Positions 25,791 to 34,923 of a DNA stretch of 64,000 nucleotides are shown one piece after another. A program made the translations under genes and the position numbers. The stretch's first letter is position 1. Every line of letters begins with the position of its first letter. The notes beneath the pieces are model-generated. The model saw nothing but the letters and a program-made list of their open reading frames with translations. It was not told the origin of the DNA and made no database searches. The stretch is from an uncultured Victivallales bacterium (lineage in GTDB: Bacteria; Verrucomicrobiota; Lentisphaeria; Victivallales; UBA1829), in the NCBI GenBank assembly GCA_944390735.1, contig CALXRL010000044.1, positions 1 through 64,000 of the forward strand, written 5' to 3'.

Positions 25791-27700
25791 TGGCGAAACT
25801 TACAGTGGCGGACGTCAAACAGCGCATCAGCGATTACGCCGCAAAACACGATAAAGTCGCCCGCAGAATCATTGTCTGCGGCGGTACCGGCTGCGTGGCA
25901 AACGGATCTCTCAAGCTCCGCGACGCCCTCGTCGAGGAACTCAAAAAGGCCGGTCAGGCCGTGGAAGTCGATCTGGAGCACGAGTCCGCGGACCAGGTGC
26001 AGAACGCCTGTACCTACGTTTCCAAAAGCGGCTGTCAGGGTTTCTGTCAGATGGGACCGCTCGTCCGGATCCTTCCCGACGACATCATCTATACCAAGGT
26101 TCAGGCCTCCGATGCGCGTGAAATCGTGCAGGAAACCATTCTGAAGCACAGCGTCATCGACCGTCTTCTCTACCTGAACCCCAGCGATGGAAAACGCTAC
26201 AAGGGCGAACACGAAATTCCGTTTTACAGCAGACAGCACCGTCTCGTTCTGGCCAACTGCACCATCGAGCCGGACAGCATCGGCGAATATTTCTACAAAC
26301 GCGGCTATGAAGGCGCAATCAAGGCCTACACCCAGATGACGCCCGAAGAGGTCTGCACCGTCATGGAGGCTTCCGGACTGCGGGGACGCGGAGGCGGCGG
26401 CTTCCCCACCGGCAGAAAATGGAGATTCACTCTCGCCTCTCCCGGACCGAAAAAATACGTCATCTGCAACGGCGACGAAGGCGACCCGGGAGCCTTCATG
26501 GACCGCTCCGTTCTGGAGGGCAATCCCCATGCCGTCATCGAAGGCATGATGATCGCCGCCCGTGCCATCGGCGCCGATGAAGGCTATGTGTACGTGCGTG
26601 CGGAATACCCGCTGGCCGTCGTCCGCATGCGCAAGGCGGTGAAGGACGCGGAGGAAGCGGGAATTCTCGGAGACGACATCTTCGGAACCGGCTGTTCCTT
26701 CCGCATCACGGTGATGGAAGGCGCGGGCGCGTTCGTCTGCGGAGAAGAGACCGCGCTGATGGCCTCCATCGAAGGCAAACGCGGCATGCCGATGCCCAAG
26801 CCGCCGTTCCCGGCGCAGAAGGGTCTCTGGGGCAAGCCGACGGTCATCAACAATGTGGAAACGCTGGGCACCGTTCCGTACATTCTGCGGGAAGGCGCGG
26901 CGAAGTTCCGGGAGCTCGGAACCCCGACCTCGCCCGGAACCAAAACCTTTGCCCTCACCGGACATGTGGCAAACACCGGACTGATCGAGGTGCCGTTCGG
27001 CGCCACTCTGAATGAAGTCGTCAACGAGATCGGCGGCGGCGTCACGGGCGCCGATGGAAAAGTCTCCATCGACAACTTCAAATCCGTTCAGATCGGCGGA
27101 CCTTCCGGCGGATGCCTGACCAAGGAAATGCTGAATCTTCCGCTTGACTTCGACTCCCTCAAGAGCGTCGGTGCAATGGTCGGTTCCGGCGGACTTGTGG
27201 TCATGAACACCGGCACCTGCATGGTTTCCGTGGCGAAATTCTTCATGCACTTCACGCAGAACGAATCCTGCGGAAAATGCGTTCCCTGCCGTGAAGGCAC
27301 CAAGCAGATGCTCGCTCTGCTGGACGACATCACCAAGGGAAGAGCCGATGAACACACGCTGGATCTTCTGGAACAGACGGCATTGGCCGTTCAGAAAGGC
27401 TCCCTCTGCGGTCTTGGAAAGACGGCGCCGAATCCTGTTCTCTCCACACTGAAGCACTTCCGTGACGAGTATCTGGTCCATGTCCGGGAGAAACGCTGTC
27501 CGGCGGGTCAGTGCAAGGCGCTTGCGTTCCCCGAAATTATCGCATCGAAATGCAAAGGCTGCTCCGCCTGTGCGAAGAAATGCCCGGTGGGCGCGATCTC
27601 CGGCGAAATCAGAAAACCGTTCCACATCGACCCGGCGAAATGCATCAAATGCGGCGCCTGCAAAGCGGCGTGCAAGTTCTCCGCGATCTCCGGCATCTAA
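25790..27700 (+). CDS. hydB: [FeFe]-hydrogenase subunit HydB (NuoF-like, NADH/FMN-binding)
   Basis: The flavoprotein subunit exchanges electrons with NAD(H). Its 636 residues hold, in order: an N-terminal thioredoxin-like [2Fe-2S] domain (VCGGTGCVANG and GCQGFCQMGP), the NuoF core with GLRGRGGGGFPTGRKW for NADH and FMN, the cluster motif ESCGKCVPCREG, and a C-terminal 2[4Fe-4S] ferredoxin (CKGCSACAKKCPVG, CIKCGACKAACK). This is the layout of HydB of the Thermotoga-type electron-bifurcating enzyme, which couples NADH and reduced ferredoxin to H2. It is 21 bases upstream of hydA. Confidence 0.95.
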   Translation: MAKLTVADVKQRISDYAAKHDKVARRIIVCGGTGCVANGSLKLRDALVEELKKAGQAVEVDLEHESADQVQNACTYVSKSGCQGFCQMGPLVRILPDDIIYTKVQASDAREIVQETILKHSVIDRLLYLNPSDGKRYKGEHEIPFYSRQHRLVLANCTIEPDSIGEYFYKRGYEGAIKAYTQMTPEEVCTVMEASGLRGRGGGGFPTGRKWRFTLASPGPKKYVICNGDEGDPGAFMDRSVLEGNPHAVIEGMMIAARAIGADEGYVYVRAEYPLAVVRMRKAVKDAEEAGILGDDIFGTGCSFRITVMEGAGAFVCGEETALMASIEGKRGMPMPKPPFPAQKGLWGKPTVINNVETLGTVPYILREGAAKFRELGTPTSPGTKTFALTGHVANTGLIEVPFGATLNEVVNEIGGGVTGADGKVSIDNFKSVQIGGPSGGCLTKEMLNLPLDFDSLKSVGAMVGSGGLVVMNTGTCMVSVAKFFMHFTQNESCGKCVPCREGTKQMLALLDDITKGRADEHTLDLLEQTALAVQKGSLCGLGKTAPNPVLSTLKHFRDEYLVHVREKRCPAGQCKALAFPEIIASKCKGCSACAKKCPVGAISGEIRKPFHIDPAKCIKCGACKAACKFSAISGI

Positions 27701-27721
27701 CTCTTGTAAGGATACGTTAAA

Positions 27722-29740
27722 ATGACAACACCAGAAGTGAAAACTCTTACAGTCAACGGCGTTCAGGTTGAAATTCACGGAGAACGCAATCTTCTTGAAG
27801 TGATCCGGAAAACCGGAATTGAACTGCCGACGTTCTGCTATCATTCGGAACTCAGCGTTTACGGCGCATGCAGACTCTGTCTGGTTGAAGTGGAAAAGCG
27901 CGGCATCATGGCGGCGTGCTCCACTCCTCCGGAAAACGGAATGGTCATCAAAACCGATACAAAGCAGCTGCGCGACATCCGCAAGATCAATATCGAGCTG
28001 CTTCTTGCGAACCACAATCGCGAGTGTCCCTCCTGCGTGCGCAGCGCAAGCTGCACGCTTCAGACACTGGCCCGCCGTCTCGGCGTGGACACCATCCGCT
28101 ACAAGCAGCGCCAGGAACTGGAACCGATCGACAGAAGCTCGCCCTCTCTGGAGCGCGATCCGAACAAATGCGTGCTCTGCGGCGACTGCGTCCGGGTCTG
28201 CACCGAAGTGCAGGGAATCGGCGCGATCGGCTTCTCCTTCCGCGGATCGAAAGCGAAAGTGGCGCCGGCGTTCGACAAGAATCTGGCGGAAGTCGAGTGT
28301 GTCAACTGCGGACAGTGCGCGGCGGTCTGCCCGACGGGCGCGATCATTCCGCACCAGAACCGTGAGGAAGTCTGGAACGCCATTCACGATCCCTCCAAAA
28401 CCGTGGTCGCCCAGGTGGCTCCGGCGGTTCGTTTCGCGCTTGCGGAATTCTTCAATCAGGCTCCCGGACAGAATGTCGCTGGCAAACTGGTCGCGGCCCT
28501 CAGAAAGATGGGTTTTGATTATGTCTACGACACCACGTTCAGCGCGGATATGACCATCTGGGAAGAGGCGGAAGAGTTCCTGCGCAGAGTCAAAGCGGGC
28601 GGCCCCTTCCCGATGTTCACCTCCTGCTGCCCGGGCTGGGTCAAATATGCGGAAATCAACTTCCCCTCCCTGGCGAAGAATCTCTCCTCCTGCCGTTCTC
28701 CGCAGCAGATGTTCGGAGCAACCATGAAGGAAGCTCTTCCGCAGATGCTCGGCAAGAAACGCGAGGATATCGTGGTTGTCTCGATCATGCCCTGCACGGC
28801 GAAAAAATACGAGGCGGGACTCGACAAATTCAAAGTCAACGGCAATCCCGATATTGATTATGTGCTCACCACCACGGAAATCGGACGGATGATCGACTCC
28901 TTCGGAATCAAATTCAACGAACTGGAGCAGGAAGCGTTCGACATGCCGTTCGGCTTCGGCACCGGCGCCGGCGTGATCTTCGGCACCTCCGGAGGCGTTA
29001 TGGAAGCGGCTCTCCGCTATGCGGTCGGCAAGATCAACGGAAAAATCCCGATGCATGGTCTTGAATTCCAGGCGGTCCGCGGAAGCCAGCGCTTCAAGGA
29101 GACCACCGTCAAGGCGGGCGATCTGGAACTGAAAATCGCCGTGGTCAACACGCTCGGCGCGGCAAAAGAGATTGCCCAGCAGGCGGCCGACGGAAAATCG
29201 CCGTACCACTTCATTGAAGTCATGGCCTGTCCCGGCGGATGCGTCTGCGGCGGCGGTCAGCCCATTCAGAACGACCGGGTCACCCGCAACAGCCGGATGG
29301 AAGCCGTCTACAAGTGCGACAAAAACATGCAGTTCAAGAACTCTCTTGAGAACCACATGCTCAAGGAGTGCTATGAAAAATACCTCGGCGGACAGCCGAA
29401 TTCGGAAAAGGCTCATCACCTTCTTCACACCCAATACGAAAACCTCAATGGTATTTTCGATGCGGTCGAGGTGGTCGAAGCTGGAAAGGACAGCAGAAAA
29501 ATCGCGGTTTCCGTCTGCGTCACTCCGGGCAAGGATGAGAAAAAGAGCGCGGAAGTGCTCGCCGGAATCCTCGAATACGCGGACCGGAAAGGGGTCGCCG
29601 ACAAGCTCGTTGTCGAAACCGCTTTCGCTCCTTCCTGCACCAAACGGCAGGCGGGCGAGGTCCTCGTCGGAGGCAGATTCTTCGACGGTTCCGATCTGAA
29701 TGCCGTTCAGAAAGGAATTGACGAGGCCATCGCAAAATAA
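27722..29740 (+). CDS. hydA: [FeFe]-hydrogenase catalytic subunit HydA
   Basis: The 672-residue protein makes or consumes H2. It has an N-terminal [2Fe-2S] domain (Cys39, 50, 53, 66), a His/Cys-ligated cluster (HNRECPSC...C111), a two-[4Fe-4S] domain (from Cys150; from Cys193), and the H-cluster domain with all three signatures: TSCCPGW (300-306), MPCTAKK (356-362, Cys358) and MACPGGCVCGGGQP (501-514). After the small-subunit region comes an extra domain of about 95 residues (575-672) resembling a thioredoxin-like ferredoxin without a full cysteine set. Maturases HydEFG are not in the window. A strong terminator follows. Confidence 0.96.
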   Translation: MTTPEVKTLTVNGVQVEIHGERNLLEVIRKTGIELPTFCYHSELSVYGACRLCLVEVEKRGIMAACSTPPENGMVIKTDTKQLRDIRKINIELLLANHNRECPSCVRSASCTLQTLARRLGVDTIRYKQRQELEPIDRSSPSLERDPNKCVLCGDCVRVCTEVQGIGAIGFSFRGSKAKVAPAFDKNLAEVECVNCGQCAAVCPTGAIIPHQNREEVWNAIHDPSKTVVAQVAPAVRFALAEFFNQAPGQNVAGKLVAALRKMGFDYVYDTTFSADMTIWEEAEEFLRRVKAGGPFPMFTSCCPGWVKYAEINFPSLAKNLSSCRSPQQMFGATMKEALPQMLGKKREDIVVVSIMPCTAKKYEAGLDKFKVNGNPDIDYVLTTTEIGRMIDSFGIKFNELEQEAFDMPFGFGTGAGVIFGTSGGVMEAALRYAVGKINGKIPMHGLEFQAVRGSQRFKETTVKAGDLELKIAVVNTLGAAKEIAQQAADGKSPYHFIEVMACPGGCVCGGGQPIQNDRVTRNSRMEAVYKCDKNMQFKNSLENHMLKECYEKYLGGQPNSEKAHHLLHTQYENLNGIFDAVEVVEAGKDSRKIAVSVCVTPGKDEKKSAEVLAGILEYADRKGVADKLVVETAFAPSCTKRQAGEVLVGGRFFDGSDLNAVQKGIDEAIAK

Positions 29741-29764
29741 GGGTCCTTTTCCACGGATTCTTCA

Positions 29765-29796
29765 GGGGAAAGCCATGCGCTTTCCCCCTTTTTTTC
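29765..29796 (+). terminator. Rho-independent terminator of hydCBA
   Basis: A 9-bp perfect stem, GGGGAAAGC (29765-29773) with GCTTTCCCC (29779-29787), encloses a 5-base loop and is followed by a run of seven T. Confidence 0.93.
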
Positions 29797-29836
29797 GGAG
29801 AAAAAACCCCTTCGGAAAAAAAATCACAAAAGGGAC

Positions 29837-29931
29837 TTGAAAAAAAAAAAGAAGCATATATATTAGTATATATCGCAGGTATTTCCCAAGCCTATTCCCC
29901 CCCCTCAGGCCGGATTTACCTGCGATTTTTT
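29837..29931 (+). ncRNA. Candidate small RNA with C-rich loop
   Basis: TTGAAA (29837-29842), 16 bp, TATATT (29859-29864) form a promoter. The predicted transcript from about 29871 is one hairpin: TCGCAGGTA (29873-29881) pairs perfectly with TACCTGCGA (29917-29925); inside, TCC/GGA and GCCT/AGGC pair and expose a loop with eight C (29897-29904). T6 follows directly (29926-29931), so the RNA would be about 60 nt. C-rich loops commonly pair with purine-rich ribosome binding sites. A second terminator of the convergent genes is the alternative reading. Confidence 0.45.
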
Positions 29932-30023
29932 ATTTCGAAAACTCCGTGCAGCCGAGGAAGAAGACGACACGGCATATCGAAAGTTCCGGTGCGATTTTTT
30001 ATTTCAGAAACTCCGTGCAGCCG
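29921..30023. repeat. Duplicated folP 3' end (two copies 69 bp apart)
   Basis: The 34-bp segment holding the folP stop codon and last codons (29990-30023) has a near-identical copy at 29921-29954. They differ only around one position (CGAAAA versus CAGAAA). The copy lies downstream of folP and is noncoding now. It suggests a short tandem duplication. Confidence 0.8.
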
Positions 30024-30844
30024 GAAAAGACCTTCAAAGCATCCATTGCCGCCTTCACATTGTGCACCCGGATGATATCATACCCCTGAAGCGCGGAAGC
30101 GATCACGGAACCGCAGGTGCCGTAATCGCGGTTCGCGGGGATGGTCTCTCCGGTCAATTTCCCGATGAAAGACTTCCGGGAGGGCGCGGAGAGAAGCGGA
30201 TATCCCAGGCGAAGCAGCGGACCGGTGAAGCGGATCAGCTCTCCGGAAAGCTCGGCGGTTTTGGCAAATCCGATTCCGGGATCCACCACGATCCGGTCGC
30301 GCTCCACTCCCGCGGAAAGAAGACGCTCCAGAAGAGCGCGAAGCTCCTCCGCAACGGTATCGACCCCATGCTCATAAAAAAGGAAATCGTCCCTCTGCAT
30401 CCGGTCCGGGGTCGAACGGGAGTGCATGGCAATCACTCCGGCACGGGTTTTCACGGCCACGAAAAGAAGGTCCGGATCAAACGAAAACCCGCTGACATCA
30501 TTGATGATGTCACAGCCCAGACGGATTGCCTCCTCCGCGACTTTCGCCTTCCGGGTATCCAGACTGATGAAAACCTCCGAACTCATCCGGCGCACCATCT
30601 CCACCGCCGGCAGAACCCGTTCCATTTCCTCCGGAAGAGGAACCTCCAGCGCTCCGGGACGAGTCGATTCCCCGCCGATGTCGATGATGGCTGCTCCGTC
30701 GCGCAGCAAAGTCTCAATGCGCTGTTCCAGAGGAAGCGGCGATCCGCCGTCGCTGAACGAATCCGGGGTGACATTCAGAATTCCCATCAGTTTCGGAAAT
30801 GATCCAAGACGGCATTCCCGGTCGCGAAATTTCAAGGTTTTCAT
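29999..30844 (-). CDS. folP: Dihydropteroate synthase
   Basis: FolP condenses 4-aminobenzoate with dihydropterin pyrophosphate in folate synthesis. The start at ATG 30844 follows a GGAGG; the frame open upstream runs through a terminator hairpin and is not used. The 281-residue product has MGILNVTPDSFSDGG, IDIGGESTRPG, and later DPGIGFAKT, SRKSFIG and RVHNVKAAM, all family signatures of the TIM-barrel enzyme. It lies 60 bases after gyrA with a terminator in between, so it is probably expressed by readthrough or from an unseen promoter. Confidence 0.95.
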   Translation of the reverse strand: MKTLKFRDRECRLGSFPKLMGILNVTPDSFSDGGSPLPLEQRIETLLRDGAAIIDIGGESTRPGALEVPLPEEMERVLPAVEMVRRMSSEVFISLDTRKAKVAEEAIRLGCDIINDVSGFSFDPDLLFVAVKTRAGVIAMHSRSTPDRMQRDDFLFYEHGVDTVAEELRALLERLLSAGVERDRIVVDPGIGFAKTAELSGELIRFTGPLLRLGYPLLSAPSRKSFIGKLTGETIPANRDYGTCGSVIASALQGYDIIRVHNVKAAMDALKVFSGCTEFLK

Positions 30845-30857
30845 TCCGAGCCTCCGT

Positions 30858-30890
30858 AAAAAAAAGATGCCGGCCGCAAAGACCGGCATC
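30858..30890 (-). terminator. Terminator between gyrA and folP
   Basis: On the minus strand GATGCCGG and CCGGCATC (complements of 30883-30890 and 30866-30873) form an 8-bp stem with a 9-base loop, followed by T8. It ends only a few bases before the folP ribosome binding site. Confidence 0.88.
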
Positions 30891-30904
30891 CTGAGTTTTT
30901 CTGT

Positions 30905-33685
30905 TTATTCCGCGGGTTCGGAAGAATCCGTCGGAGATTCCGGAGCACCGCCGGTACTGTCCGCCGCCGGAGTTTCCGGAGCGTCAGGCGAGCTCTCCGC
31001 CGGGGATTCCGAAACGCCGGATTCCACCGCGACTTCCGCCTCCTGCGGTTTCTGCCCTTCGACTTTAATCAGGCAGGCCACACCGGTAATGCGATCGCCC
31101 TTGCGCAGCTCCATGATCTTGACTCCGCGTGAAGCCCGGCCGACAATGCGGATCTCATCCACGGAGATGCGGACAACCTGTCCGCGCTCCGTCGTGATAA
31201 TCAGTTCGTCACCGCGACGGACCTTGACGGCGGCGACCACCTCCTCGCCTTCGCGCAGGTTCAAATTTTTCACGCCTTTCGCTCCGCGCCGGGTCAACCG
31301 GTAATCCTCGACATAGCTTCGTTTTCCCATGCCGCCGGAAGTGACAATCAGAATCTGCGGTTTTCCGGTATCTTCCAGACTTTCGCCGGAATCCTCCTCA
31401 TCGGAAGCCGGTTCCAGCTCCTCGTCGTCCTCTTCCGGGACCTCGGGCTCCTCGCCCGCGGCGGGTTCCGCCTGATCTTCGGCATTTTCGAGATTTCCGG
31501 AACCGTCCGGCGGAAGCGCGCCCGGCTCCTCTTCGGAAGGCACCAACTCCATGCTGACGATCCAGTCTCCTTCGATCTTGAAGCGCAGACCGGTGACGCC
31601 GCGGGCGGTTCTGCCCATTGCGCGCACATCGCTGCTCTTGAAGCGGCAGGCCATGCCTTTCGCCGTGGAAAGGATGATCTCATCGGTCGGACCGACAAGT
31701 TCGGCACCGATCAGATCGTCTCCCTCGTCGATGGAGAGCGCGCGAATGCCGATCTTGCGGAGATGCCGGAACTGGCTCAGCGGAGTCTTCTTGATGACGC
31801 CGCGTTTCGTCGCCATCGCAATGCAGAGCTCCTCATTCTCCTCGAACATGGACTTCCGGATGGTCAGCATGGCCCGGATCTGCTCATCCTGATCGATTTT
31901 GATCAGATTCACGATTGCCTTTCCCTTTCCGGTCCGCGCGCCTTCCGGGATCTCATAAACGTTCAGCCAGTGCATGACGCCCTTGTTTGTGAAGAAGAGG
32001 ATGATGTCATGACTGTCCGCATTGAAGAGATGCTCGACATGATCCTCATCCTTGGTCTCCATACCGATGATTCCGATGCCGCCGCGATGCTGCGTCTGAT
32101 AGGTGTCCGCAGGCACGCGCTTGATGTAACCGGTATTGGAGACGGTAATCACGCAGGAGTGTCGCGGAATCAGGTCGGCAATGTCGATATCGCCCTCGTC
32201 GAAGGCGATGTCCGTGCGGCGCGGATCGGCGTACTTGCCCTTCACCTCCAGCAGCTCCGACTTGATGACTCCGATCCGCAGATCACGCGACGCCAGAAGA
32301 CTGCGCAGATAGTCCGCAAACTCGCAGCGTTCCTTGTATTCCTTCTCCAGATCCTCGATGGCAAGACCGGTCAGCTGATAGAGACGCATATCCAGGATCG
32401 CCGTCACCTGAATCTTCGAGAAGTTGTAACGCGCCATCAGCGTCTCCTGCGCCTCCGCGCGGGTCCGGGACGCGCGAATGATCCGGACCACCTCATCCAG
32501 ATTGCGGACCGCGAGAAGCAGTCCTTCCAGAATATGAATCCGCGCTTCGGTTTTGGCCAGATCGAAGCGGGTTCTGCGCGTCACCACCTCCAGACGATGG
32601 TCAATGTAGCGCTGAAGAATCTGAAGCAGATTCAGCGTCCGCGGACGGTTCATGTCCACCACCAGCATGTTGCATCCGAACGCGTTCTCCATCTGCGTAT
32701 GGGCGAAAAGCTGATTCAAAACCACGGTTGACATCGCCCCCCGCTTGATGTCGATCACAATCCGGATTCCGGTTCTGCGGCTGGTCTCGTCGCGCAGTCC
32801 GGAGATTCCGGTGATCTTCTTTTCACGGACAAGGTCGGCAATGCGTTTGACCAGCATCTCCTTGTTGACCGCGTAGGGGATTTCCGTGACGATGATCTGT
32901 TCGCCGCCGCTCTTGGTTTCGACAATCTCCGCCTTGGCGCGGACTTTGATGACGCCGTGACCGGTGGTGTAAAGGTCGCGGATCGGATTGATGCCGTAAA
33001 TGATGCCGCCGGTGGGGAAGTCGGGACCGGGAATGTATTTCATGAGTTCGGCAACCGTGGCGGTCGGATGGTCCAGCAGATAGAGGGTTCCGTCGACCAC
33101 CTCCCCGAGATTGTGCGGCGGAATATTGGTCGCCATTCCGACTCCGATTCCCATGCTGCCGTTGACCAGAAGATTCGGGAACTTCGCAGGCAGAACTTCC
33201 GGTTCCGTTTCACTTTCGTCAAAGTTCGGAATCATGTTGACGGTATCCTTGTCGAGATCGGCAAGAAGCTCTTCAGCCACCCGTTCCATCCGGCATTCCG
33301 TGTAACGGGAGGCCGCGGCCGGGTCGCCGTCGATCGTTCCGAAATTTCCCTGTCCTTCAATCAAAGGGGTCCGCATGGAGAAGGGCTGGGCCAGACGCAC
33401 CAGCGCATCGTAGACGGCGGCGTCTCCGTGCGGATGATATTTTCCCATGACCTCTCCGACCACGCGCGCGGATTTGACCGTGGCATGACCCTTCGTCAGT
33501 CCAAGCTGCTTCATGCCGTAAAGAATTCTGCGGTTCACCGGCTTCAGTCCGTCCCGGACATCGGGAATCGCGCGCCCCACATTCACACTCAACGAATATT
33601 GAAGATAGGCCGTGTGCATAATGTCTTCAATATGCACCGGATAGTCATTCATGGTCACCTGGTTCAGGTCTGTCGTTTCACTCAT
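30905..33685 (-). CDS. gyrA: DNA gyrase subunit A
   Basis: GyrA cuts and rejoins DNA in the A2B2 gyrase that introduces negative supercoils. The 926-residue protein has the usual N-terminus ([22 protein letters not shown]), catalytic Tyr128 in [10 protein letters not shown], and a six-bladed C-terminal DNA-wrapping domain. The GyrA box reads QHRGGIG instead of the common QRRGGRG. An acidic low-complexity insert (about 716-773, rich in Glu, Asp and Pro) interrupts the C-terminal domain, and a further acidic, Pro/Ser-rich tail covers about 875-926. TopoIV ParC is less likely because a box-like motif is present. Confidence 0.94.
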   Translation of the reverse strand: MSETTDLNQVTMNDYPVHIEDIMHTAYLQYSLSVNVGRAIPDVRDGLKPVNRRILYGMKQLGLTKGHATVKSARVVGEVMGKYHPHGDAAVYDALVRLAQPFSMRTPLIEGQGNFGTIDGDPAAASRYTECRMERVAEELLADLDKDTVNMIPNFDESETEPEVLPAKFPNLLVNGSMGIGVGMATNIPPHNLGEVVDGTLYLLDHPTATVAELMKYIPGPDFPTGGIIYGINPIRDLYTTGHGVIKVRAKAEIVETKSGGEQIIVTEIPYAVNKEMLVKRIADLVREKKITGISGLRDETSRRTGIRIVIDIKRGAMSTVVLNQLFAHTQMENAFGCNMLVVDMNRPRTLNLLQILQRYIDHRLEVVTRRTRFDLAKTEARIHILEGLLLAVRNLDEVVRIIRASRTRAEAQETLMARYNFSKIQVTAILDMRLYQLTGLAIEDLEKEYKERCEFADYLRSLLASRDLRIGVIKSELLEVKGKYADPRRTDIAFDEGDIDIADLIPRHSCVITVSNTGYIKRVPADTYQTQHRGGIGIIGMETKDEDHVEHLFNADSHDIILFFTNKGVMHWLNVYEIPEGARTGKGKAIVNLIKIDQDEQIRAMLTIRKSMFEENEELCIAMATKRGVIKKTPLSQFRHLRKIGIRALSIDEGDDLIGAELVGPTDEIILSTAKGMACRFKSSDVRAMGRTARGVTGLRFKIEGDWIVSMELVPSEEEPGALPPDGSGNLENAEDQAEPAAGEEPEVPEEDDEELEPASDEEDSGESLEDTGKPQILIVTSGGMGKRSYVEDYRLTRRGAKGVKNLNLREGEEVVAAVKVRRGDELIITTERGQVVRISVDEIRIVGRASRGVKIMELRKGDRITGVACLIKVEGQKPQEAEVAVESGVSESPAESSPDAPETPAADSTGGAPESPTDSSEPAE

Positions 33686-33712
33686 AAGAAATCCCCATTG
33701 TTAATCTTTCGT

Positions 33713-33741
33713 ACTATACACCCGCAAACGGAATAACGCAA
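33713..33741 (-). promoter_or_regulatory. Promoter of gyrA
   Basis: On the minus strand there is TTGCGT (33736-33741), 17 bp and TATAGT (33713-33718), about 28 bp before the gyrA ATG. Confidence 0.6.
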
Positions 33742-33841
33742 CTTTTCCCGTAGGGAAAAACGCGAAAAAGCCCCTCCCCTTCCCACCTGGAACAAGAGCG
33801 GGGAAAACCGCATTCCCGGAAGACGGAAAACGCCTGAAACA

Positions 33842-34669
33842 TCAGCTGCGATTCCGCCTCCCGCAGCCGCGAAGCTCCCGCAGATGAGCCTCCGCCGTCA
33901 GACGCGGAAGCTCCGGCATCGACGGGTTCTTCCCCACGCCGAATTCCGCCAGAAGAAACGCCCCCACTTTTCCGGCGTCCGCATCGGGATGCCGTCCGAG
34001 ATACTCCCCCGCCGCACTTGTGTAACGGAGCGAAGCATCCCGGCAGAGGGATAGAAATTCGGGAATCCGCGTTCCCTCCACCGTCCCCTCATACGGAGGA
34101 CATTCATGTCCGCAGAAAATCCTTGCACATGCGCCTGAGCGGTAAAGCGCCTCGATTCTGTCCACACTCTCCCGATAGGCAACGGGATCCTGATACAGCG
34201 CGATTCCGGAATACGGTGTCCCGCCCCCCTGAAGAGCATCGCCGGTGAACAGCGTTCCGGATTCCACATCAAGATAACAGACCGAATCGGGAGAGTGCCC
34301 CGGAGTATGAATCACGCGGATCCGGGTATCGCCGCACGGCAGCACCATGCCGTCCTCCAGAAGAAGATCGGGCGGACATCCGGAACGTCTCAGCTCTTCC
34401 GCACCGCTCCGATGGATGCCGAACACGGCATGGCACACCCCCCGGAGATTCCGGTTTCCCCCCGCGTGATCGCTGTGCGAATGGGTATTCAGCACCCACT
34501 TCAGCGATCCGGGAGAAACGCCTTCGCAACGCAGACGCGGAAGCAGAAAAGCCCCGATCGTTTCAGGCAGTCCCGTATCCATGAGAATGTTCTGCTCCCC
34601 CGCGATCAGCAGCATGCCCGTCCACGAAACGCCCCAGGGATATTTCAGAAGCAGAATTTTCCGGCTCAT
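33842..34669 (-). CDS. MBL-fold metallo-hydrolase
   Basis: The start at ATG 34669 has AAAGG at good distance; in-frame ATG codons at 34675 and 34702 are less favourable. The 275-residue protein has the metallo-beta-lactamase fold with NTHSHSDHAGG as the main metal motif, HTPGHSPDSVCY as the next histidine, and FTGDAL for the bridging aspartate. Members act on many thioesters, lactones and phosphoesters; nothing here points to the substrate. It lies between panB and gyrA, the same direction as both, with 254 bases before it that hold no visible gene. Confidence 0.85.
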   Translation of the reverse strand: MSRKILLLKYPWGVSWTGMLLIAGEQNILMDTGLPETIGAFLLPRLRCEGVSPGSLKWVLNTHSHSDHAGGNRNLRGVCHAVFGIHRSGAEELRRSGCPPDLLLEDGMVLPCGDTRIRVIHTPGHSPDSVCYLDVESGTLFTGDALQGGGTPYSGIALYQDPVAYRESVDRIEALYRSGACARIFCGHECPPYEGTVEGTRIPEFLSLCRDASLRYTSAAGEYLGRHPDADAGKVGAFLLAEFGVGKNPSMPELPRLTAEAHLRELRGCGRRNRS

Positions 34670-34923
34670 ATCCATCCTTTCCCGTTCCCCGTCAAGGCGC
34701 ACACTTCCTCAACGGTGTCCGGACCATCCTCCCCGGAGAGAGGGAAAAAGCCTCCACCGGAAAGAGCGCTTCCCAACAACAAATCCATCCCCCGCTCCAG
34801 ACCACCTTTCCCCCAGATGGACAACCACGTTTTCCCCATCCGCGGAAGACGCCGGAAATACGCCGCACGGCCGGTTGCGGAAAGAAAAAATGATTTCCTG
34901 TCCGCTCTTTTCCGGATAAGGAG

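Noticed and set aside
25700..29434. A 1244-codon open frame on the minus strand across hydB and hydA
   Set aside because: It is the antisense shadow of two clearly identified genes with GC-rich third positions; it has no ribosome binding site and no recognisable domain.
29881..29931. Reading the C8 hairpin only as a second hyd terminator
   Set aside because: Possible, but a full terminator already lies at 29765-29796 and a promoter is placed exactly before this hairpin, so a small RNA is the better first reading.
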